A DNA stretch of 11,795 bases from Treponema sp. UBA3870 (GTDB lineage: Bacteria > Spirochaetota > Spirochaetia > Treponematales > Treponemataceae): positions 1 to 11,795 of the forward strand of contig DGGQ01000173.1 of the NCBI GenBank assembly GCA_002392275.1, written 5' to 3'. This document shows, piece after piece, positions 6,321 to 11,795 of this stretch (positions are counted from its first letter, which is position 1; each line of letters begins with the position of its first letter). The notes beneath the pieces were generated by a model. That model was given only the letters and a program-made list of their open reading frames with translations. It was not told where the DNA came from and made no database searches. The position numbers were made by a program, and so were the translations under genes.

Positions 6321-8804
6321 TCAATCCTCATGTGAAAAAACTTTCTGGGCGAACTTGACAGTCTCCATCGCATCCTTTCCATAGAAGTCCGCGCCAATCA
6401 TGTCCGCATACTCCTGCGTAAGCACCGCGCCGCCGACACAGACTCTGCACCATGGGGCTTTTTCCCGGAGCTGCCTTATTGTCTCCTCCATCGCCGGGAC
6501 AGTCGTCGTCATCAACGCGCTGAGTCCCACAAGACGGATTTTCTCACCCACGACCGTCTCGACTATTTTTTCGGGAGGAACATCCTTTCCCAGATCGATG
6601 ACCCTGAAGCTGTAGTTCTCAAGAAGGACCTTCACAATGTTTTTCCCGATGTCGTGGATGTCGCCCTTGACCGTTGCAACAACGACAGTTCCCTTCGGCT
6701 CCTCGGTCTTTCCGCTTTTCTCCAATTTCTCCTTGATTGCGTCGAAAGCAAATTTTGCGGCCTCCGCGCTCATAAGCAGCTGGGGAAGGTAGACCCTTTT
6801 TTCCTCGAAGCCTTTTCCAACAATGTCCAGCGCGGGGATTATGTGTCCGTTGATTACGTTCATCGAGTCCTCGGATTCAAGAAGAAGCTCCGCCTCACTC
6901 CGGCTCCTGTCCTTCATCCCCTTGACTATGGCATATTTCAGTCCCGCGATTTCCTCTCCCGCGTTTTTTGATTCGGACGCCGGAATTTTTTTGTCCGCTG
7001 ACGGAACGTTCTGGCTCTGAAATTCGGAGTACTTTTCGGCGAACGAAATATAGTTCTGGCACTGCTGGTCGTAACCTGAGAGCGTGCAGAAACATGTCCA
7101 CGCCTTCATCATCTCCATTGAATTTGGATTCATGATTGCCGCGCTGAGTCCGTTCTGCATCGCCATTGTAAAAAATGTTGAGGTGACAATCTCCCTGAGC
7201 GGAAGACCGAATGAAATGTTTGAGACACCAAGAATTGTGTTCCCCTTTTTGATTTGCCTCACATACTTGACGGTCTCAAGAGTCGCAATAGCCGCCCTGT
7301 CGTCGGAGGATATGGCCATGGCAAGCGGGTCAATTATTATGTTCTTCTGGGAAATGCCAAAATCCTTTGCCCTTCTGTAAATTTTTTCAGCAACAGCAAT
7401 CCTTCCCTCAGCAGTCTCGGGGATTCCCTTCTCGTCAATGGTGAGGGCAACAACAACGCCACCATATTTTTTCACCAGCGGAAACACGGACCGCATGACC
7501 TCTTCCTTTCCGTTGACAGAATTGATTAGGGGCTTCCCGTTGTAGATTCTGAGGGCCTTTTCCATTGCGACAGGATCGGACGTGTCAAGCTGAAGCGGAA
7601 GCTCCGTCACAGTTTGCAGCTCCTTGACGACATTTTCCAGCATAGCCACCTCGTCGATTTCCGGGAGTCCGACGTTCACATCAAGAACCTGCGCGCCCTT
7701 CGCCTCCTGCGTTATTCCCTCGTTGATGATGTACGGAATGTCGTTCTGCCTCAGCGCTTCCTTGAAACGTTTTTTTCCGGTCGGGTTGATTCGCTCCCCA
7801 ATCAGCACGGGCGACTTTCCAAATTCAATATGGCGCGAGCAGGATGTTATTGAAGAAATATTTTTGTCATCGGGATAGCGCGGCACAATTTTTTTTGCGG
7901 ATTCCAGCTCGGCAACTTTTTTCACAAGCAGATTTATATGCTCCGGGGTTGTTCCGCAGCATCCACCGACAACAAGCGCACCCTCCTCGCAGAATGACGA
8001 AACAATTTCCGCGAAACGCTCCGGGCTGACATCGTAAACCGTCTTTCCGTTTTCACTTCTCGGAAGTCCCGCATTCGGATTCACTATCACGGGAACGGAC
8101 GATGCCTTTATCAATCTGGACACAATCGGAACCATCTGCTCAGGTCCAAGACTACAGTTCAGTCCAATGGCATCAACACCAAGCCCCTCAAGAACGGACA
8201 CCGCAATTTCCGGTGAAGAGCCTGTCAATGATTTTGCGTCCTGGTCGTATACGGTGGTGACAAAAATTGGAAGCTCCACGCCGCACTCGGACATCGCCTC
8301 CTTTGCAGCAATCACGGCAGCCTTCGCCTCGTAGATGTCGTTCATCGTCTCAATTAGAATCAAATCGACATCATGCCTCAGCGCAATTGAAAAAGATTTT
8401 TTAAAAAGAAGAACTGCGTCATCAAATGAAAGATCCCCGAGCGGCTTCAGAAGTTTTCCACATGAACCAATGTCGAACGCAATGAAATGAGGCTCGTCGT
8501 TTTCCTTTTCAATTCTGTCGCGGGCCTCGTTCGCATTTTTTATTGCAGCCTCTATTATTCTTTCAAGACCGTAAGACCTTATCCCGGAAAACTTTGTGGC
8601 GAACGCTCCGAACGTGTTTGTGTTCACGATATTGGCGCCACTCTTGAAATAGGAATAGTTGAGCGCGACAATGTTTTCGCTCCTGTCTATGTTCCAGTTT
8701 TCGGGAAGCTCCCCAGGCTGAAGCCCCATGCCCTGCAGAACTGAGCCAGTTCCTCCGTCGCAAAAAAGAATTCTTTTTCCCAAATATTTTTTTATGTCGC
8801 GCAT
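6321..8804 (-). CDS. metH: Cobalamin-dependent methionine synthase, short form lacking the AdoMet reactivation domain
   Basis: This 827-residue enzyme transfers methyl from 5-methyl-THF through cobalamin to homocysteine in the cytoplasm. Domains in order: homocysteine-binding barrel (about 10-300) with zinc ligands Cys217 (GLNCSLGP) and Cys282/Cys283 (GGCCGTTP); pterin-binding barrel (about 320-575, beginning LIGERINPTGKKRF, with LDVNVGLPEIDE and IIDPLAMAIS); a Ser/Lys-rich linker near 595-615; the B12 cap helices (about 618-700, YLPQLLMSAEA); and the Rossmann B12 domain (704-827) with the axial-ligand motif GDIHDIGKN, His717. It ends there, while full-length E. coli-type MetH (about 1,200 residues) continues into a reactivation domain. 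That domain appears as the separate gene just upstream. AGGAG lies 6 bases before the ATG and overlaps the preceding stop, so the two are probably co-translated. Confidence 0.96.
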   Translation of the reverse strand: MRDIKKYLGKRILFCDGGTGSVLQGMGLQPGELPENWNIDRSENIVALNYSYFKSGANIVNTNTFGAFATKFSGIRSYGLERIIEAAIKNANEARDRIEKENDEPHFIAFDIGSCGKLLKPLGDLSFDDAVLLFKKSFSIALRHDVDLILIETMNDIYEAKAAVIAAKEAMSECGVELPIFVTTVYDQDAKSLTGSSPEIAVSVLEGLGVDAIGLNCSLGPEQMVPIVSRLIKASSVPVIVNPNAGLPRSENGKTVYDVSPERFAEIVSSFCEEGALVVGGCCGTTPEHINLLVKKVAELESAKKIVPRYPDDKNISSITSCSRHIEFGKSPVLIGERINPTGKKRFKEALRQNDIPYIINEGITQEAKGAQVLDVNVGLPEIDEVAMLENVVKELQTVTELPLQLDTSDPVAMEKALRIYNGKPLINSVNGKEEVMRSVFPLVKKYGGVVVALTIDEKGIPETAEGRIAVAEKIYRRAKDFGISQKNIIIDPLAMAISSDDRAAIATLETVKYVRQIKKGNTILGVSNISFGLPLREIVTSTFFTMAMQNGLSAAIMNPNSMEMMKAWTCFCTLSGYDQQCQNYISFAEKYSEFQSQNVPSADKKIPASESKNAGEEIAGLKYAIVKGMKDRSRSEAELLLESEDSMNVINGHIIPALDIVGKGFEEKRVYLPQLLMSAEAAKFAFDAIKEKLEKSGKTEEPKGTVVVATVKGDIHDIGKNIVKVLLENYSFRVIDLGKDVPPEKIVETVVGEKIRLVGLSALMTTTVPAMEETIRQLREKAPWCRVCVGGAVLTQEYADMIGADFYGKDAMETVKFAQKVFSHED

Positions 8805-8816
8805 ATTTTTCTCCTG

Positions 8817-9467
8817 CTATTTCTGAAAATTTTCTGGCCTCACGCCAACAAATGCCGTCACAGATTTTTCGGGCGCCATAATCAGCGAGTCCATCAAGGT
8901 CAGCCCAATTTTTCTACAGTCTAAAATTTCAAATACCGTCCTCTGGTATTCAAGCGGAATGTCCCCAAATCCCGGACTATACCGTGGGCGGGTAACACAT
9001 TTTTCCTCGGCGGCCATGGACTTGAATTTTTCGCAAAGAAGGTCGCAGTATTCTTCTATATACATTGCACCCGCCGCCTGCATGACGACCGCCCTCGACG
9101 GCTCCAGCCTCTGCGCCCTCTGGATTTCACGGTCAACCATTGGACCCAGCGTGGCGGCGAAAAGAAAAATGGATGTGCAGCCCGCAAGAAATTTTGAAAT
9201 CCCATTTCCGTCAATCCTGTGCTCGCATGCGGTCTCGCCAAAAAGAACGTGGTCCTCAAACGCGCGCATTGGATAGCAGACATAGACGGCCTGCGGAAAT
9301 ATCATTTCCCCGAATCTGGCAACGACATCCACGGCGACATCCCCAACAATCCGGTCGGGATTTTTTCTGTCTCCAAGAGCGTATCCCATGTAGCGGAAAA
9401 CCTCCTCCATGTCCGGCTCAAGAGTTTTTGAATCCACGCGGTCAACAAAAAGGGAAGAGTAGGTCAT
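8817..9467 (-). CDS. Stand-alone methionine synthase reactivation-domain protein
   Basis: This 216-residue protein matches the AdoMet-binding activation domain of B12-dependent methionine synthase, here encoded separately. Its role would be reductive methylation of inactive cob(II)alamin on MetH with S-adenosylmethionine. Seen: a mid-protein TLGP segment (106-109), a helix AAGAMYIEEYCDLLC (131-145), and the diagnostic C-terminal block RPRYSPGFGDIPLEYQ (160-175), then KIGLTLMDSLIMAPEKSVTA (186-205). The Arg-Pro...Gly-Phe pattern corresponds to the AdoMet-binding loop of the family. Split MetH/activation pairs are known, for example in Thermotoga maritima. The gene starts 3 bases after the metF stop and ends 12 bases before metH, so all three form one operon. 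The ribosome site is weak, suggesting coupling to metF translation. The start is supported by the family's usual N-terminus about 20 residues before the FRYMGY motif. Confidence 0.88.
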   Translation of the reverse strand: MTYSSLFVDRVDSKTLEPDMEEVFRYMGYALGDRKNPDRIVGDVAVDVVARFGEMIFPQAVYVCYPMRAFEDHVLFGETACEHRIDGNGISKFLAGCTSIFLFAATLGPMVDREIQRAQRLEPSRAVVMQAAGAMYIEEYCDLLCEKFKSMAAEEKCVTRPRYSPGFGDIPLEYQRTVFEILDCRKIGLTLMDSLIMAPEKSVTAFVGVRPENFQK

Positions 9468-9470
9468 GGT

Positions 9471-10331
9471 CTATTTCACAATGTTCGAAAGATTTTCGAG
9501 AATCTTTTTTGCGACATCAGGTTTGTTCATCGAATACACATGGACATGGTTGATTCCGTTCGCAAACAAATCCACAATCTGCTCGGTTGCATAGGCGATT
9601 CCGGCTTGGGTCATCGCATCCGGGTCGTCGCCAAATCTGTCGGTAATGAATTTGAATCTCGGGGGAAGACAGGAGCCCGACAGCTTCAGGATTCGCTCAA
9701 TCTGTTTTCCGTTTGTCACCGGCATGATACCGGGAAGCACAGGGACATTTATTCCGGCGGACTTCAGTTTGTAGAGATAATTATATAGAAGATTGTTGTC
9801 AAAAAACATCTGCGTGGTCAGAAACTCACATCCCGCGTCGATTTTCTTTTTCAGATTGTCGATGTCCTCTCGCTGGTTCCTTGAATCTGGATGACCCTCC
9901 GGATAGCACGCGCCGCCAATGCAGAAACCACCGAAACGCTTGATGTCAAGGGCAAGGTCGCTCGCATAATGATAATCAAGATGGTCCATGGTCATGCCCT
10001 GGGGAATGTCTCCACGGAGGGCAAGAATATTTTCAATCCCCGCGTCCCGAAGTTTTTCCAGCTGCTCCTTTACCAGGGTCTTCGTCGATGATATGCACGA
10101 AAGATGCGCAAGAGCGACAACATTTTTTTTCTGAATCTCCTGCGCAATTGAAACAGTGTAGCCGCTGGTCCCACCGCCAGCACCATAGGTCACGCTCATG
10201 AACGACGGAAATGTTTTCGCAATCTCGTCCACAGCGGTCCTCACAGTCTCGTACACGGCATCCGTCTTCGGTGGGAAGACCTCAAACGAAAGGCTCGGTC
10301 TGTCTTTTTTCAGTATCTCGCTAATTTTCAT
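9471..10331 (-). CDS. metF: 5,10-methylenetetrahydrofolate reductase
   Basis: This 286-residue flavoprotein of the MTHFR family reduces 5,10-methylene-THF to 5-methyl-THF, the methyl donor for the MetH encoded two genes downstream. Seen: LSFEVFPPK with catalytic Glu17, SVTYGAGG (46-53), LALRGD with Asp108 for folate/flavin contact, YPEGHPDS (143-150), LTTQMFFD with Gln174, and PGIMPV (200-205). Length and order fit bacterial MetF without a C-terminal regulatory domain. The frame is open upstream to an ATG at 10403, but I choose 10331 because GAGGG lies 5 bases before it, MKISEIL fits the family's N-terminus, and the longer form would overlap the divergent btuF start. It is the first gene of metF-reactivase-metH. 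No convincing promoter was found; it must lie in or near the 48-base divergent gap or inside the start of btuF. Confidence 0.95.
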   Translation of the reverse strand: MKISEILKKDRPSLSFEVFPPKTDAVYETVRTAVDEIAKTFPSFMSVTYGAGGGTSGYTVSIAQEIQKKNVVALAHLSCISSTKTLVKEQLEKLRDAGIENILALRGDIPQGMTMDHLDYHYASDLALDIKRFGGFCIGGACYPEGHPDSRNQREDIDNLKKKIDAGCEFLTTQMFFDNNLLYNYLYKLKSAGINVPVLPGIMPVTNGKQIERILKLSGSCLPPRFKFITDRFGDDPDAMTQAGIAYATEQIVDLFANGINHVHVYSMNKPDVAKKILENLSNIVK

Positions 10332-10344
10332 TACATCCCTCTTG

Positions 10345-10365
10345 TTGATTAACATATTGATTAAC
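10345..10365. repeat. Tandem 9-base direct repeat in the metF-btuF divergent region
   Basis: TTGATTAAC occurs exactly twice, at 10345-10353 and 10357-10365, separated by ATA (12-base period, just over one helical turn). The copies cover the -35 and spacer of the btuF promoter and lie immediately upstream of the metF ribosome site. This is the layout of an operator for a protein that binds direct repeats. The regulator is unknown. Confidence 0.45.
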
Positions 10366-10373
10366 GGTAGAAT
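10345..10373 (+). promoter_or_regulatory. btuF promoter predicting a leaderless mRNA
   Basis: TTGATT (10345-10350) and TAGAAT (10368-10373) are separated by exactly 17 bases, each matching the sigma70 consensus at four or five positions. The -10 ends 6 bases before the btuF ATG at 10380, so transcription should begin at or beside the A of the start codon. There is no Shine-Dalgarno sequence between them. Confidence 0.6.
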
Positions 10374-10379
10374 ACTAGC

Positions 10380-11306
10380 ATGAAACGAAATTTTTTTAAA
10401 CATGGTCTCATTTTAATTTTGGTGGCGGCGGTTCTGCCAATCTCCTGTAGCAAAAACAGCAAAACAGACGTGGAGCAGGAAAGAAGCTCCGTGACTGTTG
10501 AAGACGGAATCGGACATTCAGTGACGGTGGGCGAGGTTCCGTCAAAAGTCATTTCGCTGGGGGCCGCCTCAACCGAGATTCTTTTTGAAATTGGAGCGGA
10601 AAAACAGATTGCCGCGGTATCCGATGTCTCAAACTATCCGGAGGCCGCAAAGTCCCTCCCGACAATCGGCGGATTTGACGCAAAGACAATCAGCATTGAA
10701 AAGATAGTCTCGTTCAATCCGGACCTGATAATAATCTACAGCGGGATGCACGACTTCATGATTCCATCCATGGAAAAATTTGGCATACCTTATTATGTCT
10801 CAAAGGCAGCGACAATATCCGACGTGATTGACGAAATCAGGGACATCGCGTATCTGACCGGACACAAATCAAAAGGCGACGAGCTTTCTGACGGATACAA
10901 AAAAATTGTGGATGAGCTTTCCAAATCAATTAGCGGACAGGAGGCGAAACCAAAAGTCTACTGGGAGGTTTACAACAATCCCTACATGAGCATAGGAAAA
11001 AATTCATTTATGACCGACGTTGTAAAAATCTGCGGCGGAAAAAATATTTTCGACAATGTTGAGCAGGACTATCCGGTTGTGAGCGAGGAGACAATCATTG
11101 CGTCGGACCCTGACTTCATTCTTCTTCCAAACGACATGTACATGAATGGTGATGAGGTAAAGGGACGCGCTGGATGGCAGAATATTTCCGCTGTAAAAAA
11201 TGGAAACATCATAATAATCGACGCGGACATATACACAAGGCCGGGGCCAAGAATTTTTGCGGCCCTCCAGTCCATGAACAAAATTCTTTACGGAAAAGCA
11301 GACTAG
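10380..11306 (+). CDS. btuF: ABC transporter substrate-binding lipoprotein, probable cobalamin-binding BtuF type
   Basis: This 308-residue protein would capture a corrinoid (or possibly a haem/siderophore-type ligand) in the periplasm and deliver it to the permease encoded next. Seen: a basic N-terminus and hydrophobic core, then LPISC with Cys23, a relaxed spirochaete-style lipobox; an N-lobe with KVISLGAASTEILFEIGA (56-73) and FNPDLIII; a long connecting helix near 140-175; and a C-lobe with ICGGKNIFDN and VVSEETIIASDPDFIL. Glu66 and Glu237 fall where BtuF/FhuD-type proteins carry the two glutamates that salt-bridge the permease. YTRPGPRIFAALQ near 285-297 resembles the C-terminal block of B12-binding members. 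The B12 assignment rests partly on the neighbouring metH. The gene diverges from metF with a 48-base gap. No ribosome site precedes the ATG. Confidence 0.85.
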   Translation: MKRNFFKHGLILILVAAVLPISCSKNSKTDVEQERSSVTVEDGIGHSVTVGEVPSKVISLGAASTEILFEIGAEKQIAAVSDVSNYPEAAKSLPTIGGFDAKTISIEKIVSFNPDLIIIYSGMHDFMIPSMEKFGIPYYVSKAATISDVIDEIRDIAYLTGHKSKGDELSDGYKKIVDELSKSISGQEAKPKVYWEVYNNPYMSIGKNSFMTDVVKICGGKNIFDNVEQDYPVVSEETIIASDPDFILLPNDMYMNGDEVKGRAGWQNISAVKNGNIIIIDADIYTRPGPRIFAALQSMNKILYGKAD

Positions 11307-11318
11307 CGGTCCACTTAG

Positions 11319-11795
11319 ATGAAAACAAAATCCGTCCTTGGAACTGTTGTTCTTTTTCTTCTTCTTGCGGCGGTCTCGTTCGCGTCAATTTTTTTCGGCG
11401 CAGAAAAAATATCTTTCGCGGATCTTGTCGCTGGGGGAGGGGACGGAATCAAATTTTTAATTCTTTTTGAAATAAGGCTCCCGCGGATTATTCTCTGCGC
11501 TGTGTGCGGCGCTCTGCTCGGCGGAAGCGGGGCAGTGTTCCAGGGATTTTTTAGAAACCCTCTTGCCGATTCCGGCATCCTTGGAATTTCATCGGGGGCG
11601 ACGCTCGGCTCCATAGTCTGCGGATTTTTTCCAATCGCAAATCTTTCTCTAAAATTCCTTTCACCAATGTCATTCTTCTCATTCCTTGGCGGACTTTTGT
11701 CTGGACTTCTAGTATTTTTCTTCTCGCTCGTATTCAGGAACGGCTCCTCTGTGGCTACGCTTCTTTCAGGAACGGTGACGGGAACTTTTTTTTCC
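11319..11795 (+). CDS. btuC: FecCD/BtuC-family ABC transporter permease, N-terminal part (runs off window)
   Basis: The first 159 residues are present and the frame is open to the window edge. The family permease is usually about 320-350 residues with around ten membrane helices, so about half is missing. Seen: a first membrane helix at about 5-27; RLPR at 53-56; GALLGGSGAVFQGFFRNPLA at 64-83, the most diagnostic block of the FecCD family; GILGISSGATLG (86-97); and hydrophobic helices at about 115-139. It would form the inner-membrane channel for the ligand brought by the lipoprotein 12 bases upstream. An in-frame TAG sits directly before the ATG, so no longer start is possible. There is no obvious Shine-Dalgarno sequence, and translation may depend on coupling to the upstream gene. 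An ATPase gene (BtuD type) is expected beyond the edge. Specificity for cobalamin is inferred from context. Confidence 0.88.
   Translation, partial: MKTKSVLGTVVLFLLLAAVSFASIFFGAEKISFADLVAGGGDGIKFLILFEIRLPRIILCAVCGALLGGSGAVFQGFFRNPLADSGILGISSGATLGSIVCGFFPIANLSLKFLSPMSFFSFLGGLLSGLLVFFFSLVFRNGSSVATLLSGTVTGTFFS

Noticed and set aside
10332..10379. A cobalamin riboswitch controlling the btuF/btuC genes
   Set aside because: The gap is only 48 bases, far shorter than the roughly 200-base element, and the promoter sits directly against the start codon.
10332..10403. A 24-residue N-terminal extension of MetF
   Set aside because: The frame is open, but the extension is not MetF-like, overlaps the divergent btuF start, and lacks a ribosome site, whereas 10331 has GAGGG at good spacing.
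11315..11614. A 99-codon minus-strand open frame at the right edge
   Set aside because: It is the antisense shadow of the FecCD/BtuC permease, whose diagnostic motifs are unmistakable on the plus strand.

Overview
The window looks like a chromosomal segment of a spirochaete, most likely Treponema or a close relative, with about half G+C. This is an inference from gene content and style: secreted proteins with short signal peptides, a relaxed spirochaete-type lipobox, barrel-like surface proteins, a multi-membrane-pass chemoreceptor, and a vitamin B12-dependent methionine synthase that lacks its own reactivation domain. No rRNA, tRNA, CRISPR array, insertion sequence or phage gene was recognised. 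Everything from the left edge to about 10.33 kb is on the minus strand; the last 1.4 kb is on the plus strand.

Left region (1-4316), read right to left. After a 149-base gap holding a good promoter candidate comes a three-gene unit. The first two genes (4167-2275 and 2273-702) are tandem paralogues, each with a signal peptide, a beta-barrel-like region, an Ig-like region and a transglutaminase-like domain. The second keeps the Cys-His-acidic catalytic set. The first has lost all three residues and carries C-terminal TPR repeats instead. They are separated by one base, so they are probably translationally coupled. A small secreted FecR-like protein follows (683-279), and the unit ends in a clear intrinsic terminator (256-226). 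Past it, the N-terminus of a UvrD/Rep-type DNA helicase runs off the left edge.

Middle region (4317-6320) holds one methyl-accepting chemotaxis protein with about six predicted membrane segments and no sizeable extracytoplasmic sensor domain.

Right region (6321-11795) is a methionine/one-carbon/B12 cluster. metF, a stand-alone methionine synthase reactivation protein and a short metH form a tight minus-strand operon. Together they reduce methylene-THF to methyl-THF, transfer the methyl group through cobalamin to homocysteine, and rescue oxidised enzyme. Divergent from metF are a BtuF-like binding lipoprotein and the start of its FecCD/BtuC-type permease, which would bring in the cobalamin MetH needs. 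The 48-base divergent gap contains a well-spaced promoter that predicts a leaderless btuF mRNA, overlapped by a perfect 9-base direct repeat. There is no room for a cobalamin riboswitch.

The most unusual content is the barrel/transglutaminase enzyme-pseudoenzyme pair with its FecR-like partner.
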